Assembly (NCBI GenBank): GCA_022113835.1
Contig: JAILWY010000013.1
Span: forward strand, 186,001 to 250,000
Source: Atopsyche davidsoni
Taxonomy: Eukaryota; Arthropoda; Insecta; Trichoptera; Hydrobiosidae
Length of the DNA stretch: 64,000 nt
Reading direction: 5' to 3'
Under the pieces are notes generated by a model, which was given only the letters and a program-made list of their open reading frames with translations, ran no database searches and was not told the DNA's origin. The translations under genes were made by a program, and so were the position numbers. Shown in pieces: positions 46,659 through 59,240 of this stretch (its first letter is position 1; each line of letters starts with the position of its first letter).

Positions 46659-47742
46659 ACGGATTGCTAGATAAGTTTTAAGGAGGTTTTTTTTTTTTTA
46701 ATTTTGATGGTCGATAGATGTATGAGTGTAAATAATCACGGGATGAGTACTGTTAAATGTAAATACGTTGTAAAAATATAATTAATATACCTACCAAATG
46801 TGTATTGTAGAAGAAAAAAAATTGCGAGCGCAACAGTTAGAGGAAGTGTGGTCCACGGGTGCGAGGTGCTTCGGGGCAGAGCTGCTCCAGGACGGAGCTG
46901 CTCAGGGGCGGAGCTGCTCCGACGCGCTGCTGGTCGCAAAATATTATCTTAGAATTTTTTTTTACACTCTTGAAGATACCTTCATAGCTCAATATTATTT
47001 ATGTATGTTAAATAATAAAAATGTAATCAACTTCTTATCAAACCCCATCGAATAAGTAGTACGTCTGGTATATGTTATGAATGTAAATAATAATAAAAAT
47101 AACAATCAATTGTAATAAAATGAAAAATGTACATGTTTCTATGGGTAATCTTGTTTAATAAAAAATCGATGAAAGTCACGAAGTGTTTTATTGATTTAAT
47201 CACAAGGCACACGCTCAGCACCTAAATAAAGTATCGTCGGACAGCAGAACCCGCAACTTGAATCAAATCCGGCGTGTGCCTAGCCCGTGTTGTTATATCC
47301 GAGACAATATTTGAACAGATAAGGGTTCAGCGGGTTTGATAATATTTAACTCCGGTTGTCTGAAACAATCGGAGGAGATAATAAAACAGCAAAGTTCTAC
47401 GGGACCGGACCCGCCGGAGCCGGAGCTCTGGAGTCGGAACGCCGGACTCCTGGCCGGACGTCCGGACCTCGATAGGCCGGAATATTGTATCTGCCGCGAA
47501 TACAGCCTTCCGCCCGCCATTGTTCTTCAATGAACCGCAAACTTATGCAGAGAAAAACTACAGCAGCTACTTGACAATAGAACTTCTCAAGACCATTCGT
47601 GTATATGTATATGTATATATATATATTTTTACGAATACCGAGTCAATTCCACTAGCGGAATCATCCAAACTATAGAAATACAGATTGCATCGTGGGGTAG
47701 AAATTTAAGTATAATCAGTTATGTACATAATCTATCTATCTA
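46659..47742. other. 3' flank, no recognised gene
   Basis: AT-rich DNA with a GC-richer patch at about 46850-46935 and another at 47400-47480. No coding motif. Confidence 0.5.
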
Positions 47743-49441
47743 TCTATATATATAAAACACAAAAAATGTTTCTATATCCGTTATAGGCTTTGAAACCATA
47801 CAACCGATGTGCCCCAAACTGGTTTCATTTGAAAGGCAAAAATACTTAGGGTGTTTTAGACCAATAAAAGTATAAAAATTGATTTTCAAATTTGGTTTAT
47901 TTAATTAAGTAAATCCCATACAAAAGTTGACATTTCATAAAAGGAACTGACATCTTCGCGTATATGCAGGCTGCCAACAGAAAAACACTGATATTGATGT
48001 TTGTAAATATTAGTATCAAGTTGCCGTTACAGGCTGCCACAAAAAAAAAAAAACACCGAACTTACAGAACAGATTAGGTCGAATTTCGATATTTTTCATA
48101 CAAAAATTTTCAACATCTGTAAAGTGGACATCGTTCCTCGCAAAAAATTTGAAAAATATCGCCCATAAAACAAAATCACTATCTGTCATTCACAACAGAG
48201 AGTTTTATCATAGTGAGTTTGTCTGTTTTTATATGGGAAAAAAATATTAAACAAAAATATACGTAGTACAAGTTTCATCTATGGATTATTATGCATATCG
48301 CATTATGATAAGAGCCTAACAATCCAATCACATTTTTAAATGCCGTAAAGTATTTCATCAGTTTTGTGTTGACATGTACGCCAAAATTGAAAGCGAGCGG
48401 CTTCTGTACATTCGTTTTAACCAAAGAAATTGTGTATCGAAGATTATATTCATTCGGGCGATGCAATTGCAATATTGCATATGCATGAGTATTCTCAGGA
48501 TGCTTTGACGTAGGCATACAGGCGATTTAAGCAAAAACGGAGATTACCGCACACTCATATTCTAATTTGGCTGGTAAAAAAAATTAATCCAACTCAAATC
48601 GATAGTGTTATTTATATCTGCTGAACTACCGAATCTACAAGAAGACGTTGTCTGCAAGAACATGATTCACGGCCCATGCGGAGCATTGAATATGAACTTG
48701 CATTAAAGATGGCAAATGCACGAAAAGATATCCACGCGATTTGATTAATGAAACTTAAACTGGTAAGGATGGATATCCGAAATACAGCGACGAATGCCAG
48801 AAGATGGAGGATTTACCACCACCATTAAAGTAAGAAACGTTGATATTGACATTGATATTGATATTGACAAGTACATATGCAAATATGTTAACAGTAATGA
48901 AGCTGTCTGCTGAATTCTTGGTTTCAGTATTCACAAATGATATCCAACTGTTCAATCCAACCTTGCTGTTCATTTAGAAAACGGTCAACGTGTTTATTTT
49001 ACTGAAAAAAAATGTCGAAGAACGAGGAGCACATCTGCAATAATTTTTCGAAAACATTGCTGCATAATGAAGTTCCAAAATAGAGTCAACTATCCAATAG
49101 AGATTTTTAACTCTTTGGAACCATCTGGAATGCCACCACACATCATAACTTTAAAAGTTGGTTCACCATAGATGCTCATTCGCAACTTAGATCCACCTAA
49201 ATTGTGCAACGGAACAAGACTTGCTGTTAAAAAACTATCGCCACGTAGTTAATCGAAGCCGCAATCAAAATCAAAGCCAAAAAATCTTTGTTTACACACC
49301 TACCGAAAAACCTCAATATATTGTTAATTCGCTAGCATTAAGATAAAAAAGTTAATAAAAAACAAAATTTCCTTTTTTCGAACAAATAAAATAAATGTAT
49401 TTATTTTTTTAGCGTATTAGAACACGCCGGGTATCCGCTAG
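47743..49441 (+). mobile_element. Helitron group B, near full-length but internally deleted
   Basis: The probable 5' tip TCTATATATATAAAACAC starts at 47743, preceded by A. The 3' end is CACGCCGGGTATCCGCTAG at 49423-49441, followed by T, the same end as 779. The internal coding remains (48350-49340) show Rep followed directly by the C-terminal helicase region, with the central helicase missing. The exact 5' base is uncertain because of the TCTA repeat before it. Confidence 0.8.
48350..49340 (+). pseudogene. Helitron Rep/helicase pseudogene
   Basis: Readable pieces in changing frames on the + strand: QFCVDMYAKIESERLLYIRF (about 48358), LPHTHILIW (Rep HUH block, HAH changed to HTH), IDSVIYISAE, CKNMIHGPCG, KDGYPKYSD then GGFTTTIKVRN, KYICKYVNS, SSNEAV-type and YPTVQSNLAVHLENGQRVYF, then the helicase end YPIEIFNSLEPSGMPPHIIT, LKVGSP and LDPPKLCNGTRLAVKKL. 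Multiple frameshifts, stops and a large internal deletion make it non-functional. Confidence 0.87.
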
Positions 49442-50037
49442 TTTATTATAAATCTGACATGTATCGATTTTTATTAAGTCAAAAGTCTTTAGGCAAGTCA
49501 GGAAGAACTATGTGATACAACACATTGCAAATTACTAAAAATAATTGTAAAATAAAAAAGGACACTTTGATTTTTCTTTTGGCCCGTGGCGGTGCGGGCG
49601 GCAAGGGATGGAATGCGATAGCGTTAATTGAACAGCCACAAACAACAGTCAATGACTTCCCGATTTCTATGGTTTCATGTTATTGATTTTTGACCTTATT
49701 ATTGTATCTTTGAAATATTTTTATATCACTTTAAAAATGTGTGCACAAACTTAATTTAAATTATAATTATTTTGTTATAAAATAGTAGGGAAAAAAAAGA
49801 TCGAAAGTAATAATTTCTCGTTTTGCGATGCATTCTCGACCGACCGAGAAGAGGATGAAAATTTTATTTTATAATGATTCTGTTATTTTTAGGAACATGA
49901 TATCATATTTTAAGACTCAAATAGTATCAAGAATAAAATGCGTACAGTCAAAACATTAATCAAATGTGTTCATTAATTGATAATGATTAAGTACATTTTT
50001 TCAAATATTGAAATATGATTTAAAAAACTCTCATCGT

Positions 50038-50112
50038 GACTTGTGTGGGATTTGAACCCACATCCTCAACAAGCTTACATGGCCGGTGCATTCCCAATTA
50101 TACCAACGAGTC
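50038..50112 (-). tRNA. tRNA-Thr(TGT)-like sequence, second copy
   Basis: On the minus strand it gives a complete cloverleaf. The acceptor is GACTCGT/ACAAGTC with the same C-A mismatch as 35001-35074. The D stem is GTAT/ATGC, the anticodon loop CATGTAA is identical (TGT at 34-36, A at 33), and the T arm is GTGGG-TTCAAAT-CCCAC. It is better preserved than the first copy, especially in the T loop. Flanks are shared with the first copy. It may be a tRNA-derived repeat or an unusual tRNA. Opposite strands and a 15-kb distance argue against simple tandem duplication. Confidence 0.5.
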
Positions 50113-50887
50113 ATTTTTAACAATCATATCCTATAAGCGAACCAACGTACTTATTATGCCAATTAAATCAGTTAATTCATTTTTGAATTTGATCAATAAT
50201 TTATATATTTTTTAAATTTACTTTGTAAACTCAATTGAAATTTGGACGTTTTTGGAAGTTTTATGGACGAGGCTGAGTTTATACGAATTACTTAATGCAT
50301 TAAGTAATTCGGTATTTATTCTTTAATTTCGTTTATGATTCAAAGCTGGCGCATGAGATGTCCGCGTCTTTGATCTTCCGACAAACGCGTCGGCCGTGAC
50401 GGAATATTTTCACAAATATCATATTAATAAAACGTCAGTTTAGTGGCGGAGCCCCGCGGGTATTGCAGTTCTCGCAAATGGGATTTCCATTCTTTCATGC
50501 GAGATTGAAATTGCATTCGGAAATTGCTGACAGGCCCGGAGCGCGGGGGCTGCAGCGCTCGCGTCTATCGATATTGTGAAATACATCGATAAGTCATGTG
50601 AGGAAATCTATAAGAAATCGATTCACGTTCCCGGAACTACAAAAGAAAATTTCGAGTAAATGAGCGATCCTCCACGGGAGCAGGACGACCGGCGGGGTTG
50701 GACCTCGTCAGTCGCCGGGCTCACTTTTGATACCTTCAATAATGTATTTTACTAAATACGCTTAATATGGAAATCTTCGGCAAATAAACATAACATAACT
50801 TAGTATACATTTTTTAAACTGCTTATAGAGTCAAATTCCAATGGAAAATTTACAAATTAAGACAACTAGTTACTACAGGAACTGCCG
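50113..50887. other. Non-coding stretch
   Basis: No recognised gene; it includes the palindrome at 50284-50311. Confidence 0.5.
50284..50311. repeat. 28-bp perfect palindrome
   Basis: CGAATTACTTAATG joined directly to its exact complement with no spacer. It contains two TTAAG / CTTAA cores and could bind a dimeric factor or simply be a young inverted duplication. Confidence 0.85.
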
Positions 50888-50986
50888 AAGTACACGCCCA
50901 AGTGCACGCCCAGGTGCACGCCCAAGTGCACGCCCAGGTGCACGCCCAGGTGCACGCCCAGGTGCACGCCCAGGTACACGCCCAGG
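50888..50986. repeat. 12-bp minisatellite (GTGCACGCCCAG)n
   Basis: About eight units, alternating CCAAG and CCAGG. The period of 12 opens HAQV and GVHL repeats in two frames. Not considered coding. Confidence 0.92.
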
Positions 50987-51771
50987 TATCGGATCGACTT
51001 TTGCAGAGCAATGTCCGCGCCACCGACAGTGATGTGCAGCAGCTCGTGCTTGCGTCTTCCTACGAGCATTACTGCCTCAGCCTTGTGCGCTGACGCTGGA
51101 ATGATTGCTCGATTCCGAAAAGATAGAACAGAATGTGCAATCGAAAAGTAAATATGAGATAGTAATAGATTTAACAAAAGTCGGAGACGCCTCTCCTCGC
51201 AGCCGCCGCGCCGGTAGCGCTTCCCGCCCGCTGCCTTATTAGGCCCGTCTGACAGCGGGAGTGACTCCCGCCCTGAATTATGAATGGATACTTTAGAATT
51301 CCGCGGCAGGCGAGGGGCCCGCCGGGAGGCGCCGAGGCCGCCGGGGTCGCCTCGGTGTCATTCGAACCGACGGAAAAAATCAAGCATGGGACCTTAATTG
51401 CCTTGAATCTCGAAATCTTCGAAATTTCCGTGTCCGCCCGGCACCAGCGTTGAATCATATATAATCGTCAAATATACATCCACACAAAACAAAGAATTAT
51501 TTAACGACCCTTCTCTATTTAAATGCTTTCTTGTTACGACTGTATTTGTTATGTCATAAATAATATTGATTCCTTAAATGTTAATCTTTGAGGTAAGATC
51601 TAAAAAAAATTAATTAATTATACCAAATATGTCACAATCAGTGAATGTATTTCCAAGTGGTATATTTGAATACAGAGTAAATTTATGAGTAATCGGCCGC
51701 GCCATTGCTTGTCCTCACGCCTCGACCCCATGCCCCTCGCCACAGCGTGCCTCGCTTCCGCGCGCCTCGCC

Positions 51772-52570
51772 TCCGCGTGCCTCACCCCACGTCCCATGCC
51801 CCATGCGCCTCACCCCGCATCCCATGCCCCGCGTGATTCACTCCTCAGGGCTTGACCCGCGCGTCTCGCCCCTGTGCGCCTCACCTCCGCGTGCCTCATC
51901 CCACGTCCCATGCCCCATGCGCCTCACCCCGCATCCCATGCCCCGCGTGATTCACTCCTCAGGGCTTGACCCGCGCGTCTCGCCCCTGTGCGCCTCACCT
52001 CCGCGTGCCTCATCCCACGTCCCATGCCCCATGCGCCTCACCCCGCATCCCATGCCCCGCGTGATTCACTCCTCAGGGCTTGACCCGCGCGTCTCGCCCC
52101 TGTGCGCCTCACCTCCGCGTGCCTCACCCCACGTCCCATGCCCCATGCGCCTCACCCCGCATCCCATGCCCCGCGTGATTCACTCCTCAGGGCTTGACCC
52201 GCGCGTCTCGCCCCTGTGCGCCTCACCTCCGCGTGCCTCATCCCACGTCCCATGCCCCATGCGCCTCACCCCGCATCCCATGCCCCGCGTGATTCACTCC
52301 TCAGGGCTTGACCCGCGCGTCTCGCCCCTGTGCGCCTCACCTCCGCGTGCCTCACCCCACGTCCCATGCCCCATGCGCCTCACCCCGCATCCCATGCCCC
52401 GCGTGATTCACTCCTCAGGGCTTGACCCGCGCGTCTCGCCCCTGTGCGCCTCACCTCCGCGTGCCTCACCCCACGTCCCATGCCCCATGCGCCTCACCCC
52501 GCATCCCATGCCCCGCGTGATTCACCCCCCCGGGCTTGACCCGCGCGCCTCACCTCCGCGTGCCTCACCC
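51772..52570. repeat. 114-bp minisatellite, about 7 units
   Basis: Units start at 51803, 51917, 52031, 52145, 52259, 52373 and 52487. They are nearly identical except for a T/C change (CATCCC or CACCCC) and a degraded last unit. Smaller CCTCACC / CCCATGCCCC motifs recur inside each unit, so it grew from a shorter repeat. Since 114 is a multiple of three, a 328-codon frame (51803-52789) stays open, with 38-residue periodicity. There is no signal peptide or conserved domain and no coding-type substitution pattern that I can see. Confidence 0.92.
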
Positions 52571-52893
52571 CACATCCCATGCCCCGCGCGATTCTCTCCC
52601 GCGTCCCTCGCCCCCGCGCGCTACGCTTCCGTGACCCTCGCCACGGCGTGCCTCGATTCTGTGTGCCTTAACCCCACACGCCTCACTTACGTATGCCTCA
52701 CCCACGCATGCCTCTTCGCCCCTGTGCGGGCTTTGCATAGCATTTGGGGAAGTTTCTGGCATTCTATTTGCAATGAGCATGGGATATAGCAGACTGACAC
52801 GTAAATCAAATAAAATGTAACAACACTGCCATCTTCAAACAAAATTTTCCCAACAACAAGTTTATTATTTTTTAAATATTACAGAATAATGCA

Positions 52894-52897
<4 letters not shown>

Positions 52898-52959
<62 letters not shown>

Positions 52960-53001
52960 CTCTCGTATATATATGTATATATATATATATATATATATAC
53001 A
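52898..53001. repeat. (AT)n microsatellite with CTCTCTC interruption
   Basis: Two AT tracts split by a short CT run. A C homopolymer of about 14 bases follows at 53122-53135. Confidence 0.92.
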
Positions 53002-54306
53002 TAGGCTGCTATTTAAGTATCCGGAACTGGCCACTACATAAATAATATTTAAAAAGTAATTATTACATTTGAAAACGGGACTCTTTGCCGAATGGGCCGA
53101 TGCTCGCCCCCGCAAATCACGCCCCCCCCCCCCCCGGCTTACCCCCGGAGTTCTCCCCGCGGCTCGCACCCGCAAGCTCGCCCCCGCGGCTCGGTGCGCA
53201 GCGCCGGCCGACGGGCTTCCTCCACGCTCTAATAAATACTCTGTTTGTCTGTAGACTGAGCCTTAATAAAAGGTTTTTTTACACTAATGTTTCCTATCTT
53301 AACTCCCTAACAAAAAGTAAAACTCATTTACACTACCACTTACGAAAAATAATGTTAGCCCCACGACCTGCGCGCAGGATCAGGGGATAGATAAGTACAC
53401 AATATTGTAAACTATATGTACTGCAGCCGCCCGAGGCTCCCGGCGACGAGCTGCAGCGCGTGGCCCACGGCACACTCCATCACGCGGACGGAGCCGTCGG
53501 AGATGAGGAGTGTATTTTTAGGGCAAGTTTCATGAATATTTAAGTGTTTTGTGAATTATCGTGACTCCGAGCCTGACGATATGCGACGCAGATTCGGGGC
53601 CGGGGGCGGCGCAGGTGAGGCTGCGAGAAACGACAATCCCAGGGCCGCCTCGTACCGGGGACTTACTTTTAAATTATTGCCACCCATTAAAGTAGCGCAT
53701 ATTCCAAAGGGTAAGTTATTTCATTCCTTTTATTTTAAAATTAAAATAAAAAATTCAAAAGGAGCGCTGCAAATTCCACTATATGACGTTAAAATAAATA
53801 CCTATACCATAGTACGGTGTACTCCGGCAGCCCGGATCGCCGCGAGGGGACGGCGCGCAGTCCGGCAGAATTGGGCTTCTTGTTTACTAATTGATTATGT
53901 AAATTATTTTCAAATTAAATAATCGAAGATAGGTCGAGTCGCGTCAGGTGTGCCAGTTGGAAAAGTACTCCGTGCGTGGAAGCTGGAAACGAAGCAAAGC
54001 TGAGATGAGATAACTCCCCCGCAGCGAATCCCGCGATGTTCGCGAGCAGCTGAGGAACTCCGGCCGCGGAAACAAATAATAAAGCGCACTTAATATTACA
54101 AGCTAAATCTCCTCCCGACCGTTCCCTCCATATATCTCGGCAGGGCTGCACGGTGGAGCTCCCCGCCGCCCCCGCTGCCCCCGACGGACGGCCGCGAGCG
54201 TCCATAAATCTACGGCCACCGGCAAATCCCCTTATAATTTAATTGGTCTACTTGTGTGCAAATATATCTGGCCGCGGCGAGGCGAAGCGGTGCAGCGCGG
54301 GGCGCT

Positions 54307-54373
54307 GAGGCGGGGCGGGGGCGCCGGGGCGGGGGCGCCGGGGCGGGGGCGCCGGGGCGGGGGAGCTGGGGCG
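54307..54373. repeat. 14-bp GC minisatellite
   Basis: About four units of GGGGCGGGGGCGCC. Confidence 0.9.
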
Positions 54374-54508
54374 GGGGCTGCCCCGCACCGTGTCTTACAG
54401 CTTATTAGGTAACGCGCCTGAAATTTACCCTAAATATCCTATTACTAATTAAACATGTAATATCCCATGTAATTATTGTAATTGTAAAACACTTTTGTGG
54501 TTTTTATT

Positions 54509-54510
<2 letters not shown>

Positions 54511-54566
<56 letters not shown>
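54511..54566. repeat. (AT)n microsatellite
   Basis: Uninterrupted dinucleotide tract. Confidence 0.93.
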
Positions 54567-54570
<4 letters not shown>

Positions 54571-56609
54571 TTTAAATATAACATCTTTGTATTTATATCG
54601 TATTTACAAAACCGGCGATTTCATTAAGTCTCTTATAGATATTTGTTTATGGTGTTGTAAACGTAATGATTAATTATATTATTGGTAAAATAAATCACAT
54701 TATTGTTTTTATTGTCATTAGTTTCGCCTGTTTATCGTTATGGCGCATCAACATGGAATTCCACTTAGAACTTTCTTTTTTAAATCTTTCATTGGGCTTG
54801 AAGTATTTTGCCCTAATTTGTGTTAATTGATCTACTTAGAGAAGATCCAACTCCTGGTACTCCTAATACACATGAAACATATTATAATAGAACGAAAGCG
54901 TGGTCTCCTTGATGACATTTGCTCAGTGATTTTTTAAAAAAAATAATTAAGTAGTTAAACCTGCAGCTAGCCAATAGCATCCGTCATTTTAAGCAAAACC
55001 ATAAAAAAAAAACTCCCAAAATAAAGGGACACTATTGACTAGCTGCAAGTTGGTGGCGTGATCTATTGCTAAGGGTATAGAGGACTTAAAACCTAATTTC
55101 AAATCGATCGCATGTCGTGTCGCGACGTGTGTAAAGGACTTTACATAAGTAAAATACCTGCAGGCTGAAAGTATGTTTTCTGCTCGAAAAGGCAACAAAT
55201 GTTGTAGTCCCTGCATGTAAAGGCAGCATACAATTGGCACAAACGCAAACAGCGCAGAAATATCCATCATTGGCTTGTTGCGTTGAATGCTTTAGAAATT
55301 TTTCAATTTCACTGGTGTTTCAGTTTTCCCGTTATAATAAAAAAAAATCTGATTACATAATTATTTTCAAAGAGTAACATTTTGAAACAATAATATTCAG
55401 ACTTTTCCAATTATTTTTTCATCAATAGTCCATGCTGCCTTTTACGAGCATCGGTCACGATAAAAAGCACACATGAAACTATTACTGTATACTTAATTAC
55501 TATTTTGGGAGTTATATATATATATAACTTAGTACTTTTATTCAAATATATACAATTCTTTGTGACCATAGTGTGCTACCTCAGTGCCGATAATATGAAA
55601 ATTATATTCACAGTTGAAACGGAGACACCTCAGCTGCCGCGGGGCCCGAGCGGCAACCGGAGGTCACATCTGGGCATCCTCCGAGCCGCATCGGTACAGG
55701 CCAAAACCACAGAAAACTTATCTGAGGAGGCGCCGCGCCCGGAGTGCACTTCTCGGGCCAGCCTCGGAGGAATTGCGTTTATATAACGTCTCCCTGAATA
55801 CTGAGCGCGAAAACTAAAAATAAGAAAATTCATTTCCTCCGGGGCGTTGCCGGCTCGCTCTCGATACCCGAAATCGGGAAATCATAAATTAATCATGGGA
55901 TTTGCCGGTAAGCCGGGAAAACGGAGGTCCGGGACAATGAAGCTTATATCTTTCCCTTCAATTGACGCTCGAAGATTTGCATATTCTCTTACGTTTTGTA
56001 TTTAAATATGCTAATACGCGTAATGCGCCGTAATATTCCTTTTTTAATTTAATAGGCGGAGTGTCGGCCATTAGCCTGGCTCCGTATTGAATAACTAATT
56101 TCTGCAATCAAATCAAGTCTTCATTTTAATTGCACCCCGAGTATCGCCCGCCGCACGGCGTGACGGCTCCATCGTTATCGATCGAGACACTGTGAATTTC
56201 AATATATATGAATAATCATAATATAAAAAACACTCACTATTGCGTATTTTTTAACGTAGGTGAGCCGAAGTCAAATTCGGAGATATTATAAATTAAAACT
56301 TATTGGAAAAGATATTTACTTTAAAAAAATATTTCATCTCGTGAACTGTACAACTACATAATGAAAAAATAATGATGCCGAAGCGAAAAGTTCAATTGGT
56401 CCTTTTAATACAGAGATCGTTTTATTTAACTTTTTACGAAGCCACACATTATCACAACTGCGCCGGGTAGCTGTCCTCCGAGGACTCGGCAGAGGTGTCG
56501 ACAAACCAGCCCCTGGCCTGAGTATTTTTGGGAATCAGCATTTGCATAATCCCTGCACGCGAGTGCCCCGAGGCGCCCGACCCGCGCCGCTACTCCCGAT
56601 ACTCCCTGC

Positions 56610-56690
56610 TGCTGCCCGATGCTGCCCGATGCTGCCCGATGCTGTCCAACGCTGTCCAACGCTGTCCAACGCTGTCCAACGCTGCCCAAT
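56610..56690. repeat. 10-bp minisatellite with two unit types in blocks
   Basis: Units of GCTGCCCGAT form the left block and GCTGTCCAAC the right block, ending with a hybrid GCTGCCCAAT. The block order shows separate expansion of two variants. Confidence 0.92.
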
Positions 56691-58728
56691 AGTATTGTCC
56701 AGTGCTGTGGTAATATTTGCGACCATTGTGTTTCTATATTGATTCACGATTCAGAATTTACAAATTTACTTAAAATATCCCCAAAGGGGAAAAGTCAATA
56801 CACTATTAAATAATGCAGTCTCTTTAGTCTCCTGGCAGCTATTTTTACTATAAAATAAGCAGTTTTAATTAAAATTAGCGTAAAATTCTACAAAAAATGT
56901 ACCTTGCAGATTAAATATACAAAATTTTCAATTAATTTATAAGCCCTCTCGAGAAGTAATGTTCTCATCTTAATTGAATCTCCGATTTTAATGATGAGCG
57001 AGGTAATTTTATATACAAGTTTTAATAATATAAGACTTATTGCAAGTATATTTCAAAAAATTGAGACACCGCTAGTCTGGGGAGAGTACCCTGGCACGCC
57101 TTCGTGTCTTAGCCGGGATTACTTTTTTAAAGTTCTTGTATTTCCATATTCTCCTCTGACCGCGGCCGGACGCCACTAAAAATATTATTCAAGAGGAGAG
57201 AATTCTACCCCTCGCCCTCCGCACCGCACGTGGGGCTTGCTTTTTACAAGTGCCGAGTCCCAAGTGTTATTCTGAAAATCTCACATTGAAAATACCTCCA
57301 AATCGAGAGATTTACTATAATTAAAGAAATCATTCACACCCGCAACGCTCGGCTGACATCAATTTTTTTTTAAACCTGTTGCTTTAACTAATTCTACAAA
57401 AGATCGGGCTATCAGGCTGAGCTGAGAGGTTTTTGCAAATATGGCAGTATTTGTAAATTTAAGCGTAATATATTCTTCATTCAGTAATCAGTTTATAAAA
57501 ATAACTATTTCAGTAGCAAAAAAAATATTAAAAAGTAAAATGACAATATAAGTATTTATTGCCGATATTAAATTCTGTGCAGGCCTAAATTATCAAAAGA
57601 TGTAAAAAAAAATAGTAACATGGGGTAATTATCGGGAAACATTGCTATTAAATATGAAAAAAATCCGAGGAAATAAAAAGTTAAAAGCTAACGTAAAACT
57701 TAAAAATAAGTATAGTAGTATTAGACTAATATAGAAAATGTATCAGAAAATAAATATTTATACATTGAAAACAAACCAAGAAATAAGTGATTATAAAATA
57801 TTCAATTGTTTCGCATTTTAACTTGCACACGCACACGCACACCCACGCATCAAACACCACCACGCAAGTTATCCATGAGAAAGAATCTTTATCGTTACAT
57901 ACGCGAACTATAAATTACAAAAAAATAAAAATAAACAGAATGACTTTGAACAAGCGATAGGCGGGCCGCGCTGCGACACCGCTCCATAATCATCAATACA
58001 CCGGGTGGGGGCGGGGGCGGAGGCGGGGCGGGGGCGGGAACATGACCTCAAGGAGTGCGGGGGCTAAGAAAGCCCCGGCCATCAGAAGCCCGCTGCTATT
58101 CGCTAAATTCGAAATAAGTCGAGAAAAAGATGACTAACAGAGGCGCAGGGGGCTGAGCCGCACGCGGCCGCTCGCACGCCTCCCCTGGAGTCAGTCGTCA
58201 CCGCGGCCGGCACCGGTCTCTATACTATAATATGTAAAATAAAATCTATACTTAATGTATTTTGTAAGGCATATTAAATTTTTGTATACTTCTAACAGGA
58301 ATTTTATTTCTATAGATAAACATTATTTTTTGGAATGAACAAATTTTTTTTCGTTTCAAAATTTATTTCAATACAAACCAAGAGTTATAAAGAGAGGGAG
58401 GTAGCGCTTTATCAGCGGAGGATAAAAGTCCCCCGTGATTTCCGGTAGATATCAATCTAGCGGGGTGCAAGGTCTTAGGCTCGTTATTGTCTTTAGGACA
58501 CATTAAATAACTGCTTTCTGGGGTCCCGTCCGCGGGAAGTTGTTTTATAAAAAGCATGTAACGACCTCAATTAATTTTTATTAAACAATTCACACGTGAA
58601 ATCAAAAGAGGATTTAGATAATATCGGTAAATTAAAGCTTTTCACATTTTGAAATTACTATTATGCTCCGAAAAGTAAATAAAATTGTGGGCTGTTGTGC
58701 AGTTTTTAACATACATATAAATATATAC

Positions 58729-58734
<6 letters not shown>

Positions 58735-58804
<70 letters not shown>
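58735..58804. repeat. (AT)n microsatellite
   Basis: Uninterrupted dinucleotide tract. Confidence 0.93.
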
Positions 58805-58805
<1 letters not shown>

Positions 58806-59129
58806 GCATTTTTAAAAAGTTTCTTTCACAAAAGGCCGTATAGTTTTGGTAGCAAAATTAAAGAAATAGAAAACAGAATGAGTAAATACCTCGCCGGTAT
58901 AAATTTACCTGATAAAGAAACTCAATAAGCACTGAGAGTTGCGAGATGTCGCCGTTACTCTTACAAAAGCCTTTTTCGATAAAGCGATTGTTGTTTTCTT
59001 AAATCCCCACATTTTATTTTTGAAAACTCCCGATCGATACCAGCGGTTACAAAGAGTTAGAATTGCTACAATCCGAAGGCGGCTTATCTCCCCCGCCTGC
59101 CGCGAACTACGGAGTGCCGGCGAATCGCG

Positions 59130-59240
59130 TGCCCCCGCCCCGGGCCCCCGCCCCGGGCCCCCGCCCCGGGCCCCCGCCCCGGGCCCCCGCCCCGGGCCCC
59201 TGACCCGGCCCCCCGCTCCGGACCCCCGCCCAGGGCCCCC
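59130..59240. repeat. GC minisatellite (CCCCGCCCCGGGC type)
   Basis: About five perfect 13- to 14-bp units followed by decayed ones. It explains the Pro/Gly/Arg-rich frames on both strands. Confidence 0.88.

Noticed and set aside
51772..52570. Possible CRISPR-like array
   Set aside because: Units are 114-bp direct tandem repeats without unique spacers, in a eukaryotic genome.
51803..52789. 328-codon open frame
   Set aside because: It is produced by the 114-bp minisatellite, whose length is a multiple of three. No start context, domain or non-repeat extension supports a protein.
53551..53922. 123-codon plus-strand frame with a Gly/Ala/Arg-rich start
   Set aside because: Composition changes mid-frame from GC-rich to AT-rich without motif or splice support.
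54989..55270. 93-codon minus-strand frame with a hydrophobic start
   Set aside because: I do not recognise it, and no splice partner, terminal repeats or homologous copy is visible. It may be transposon debris but cannot be supported.
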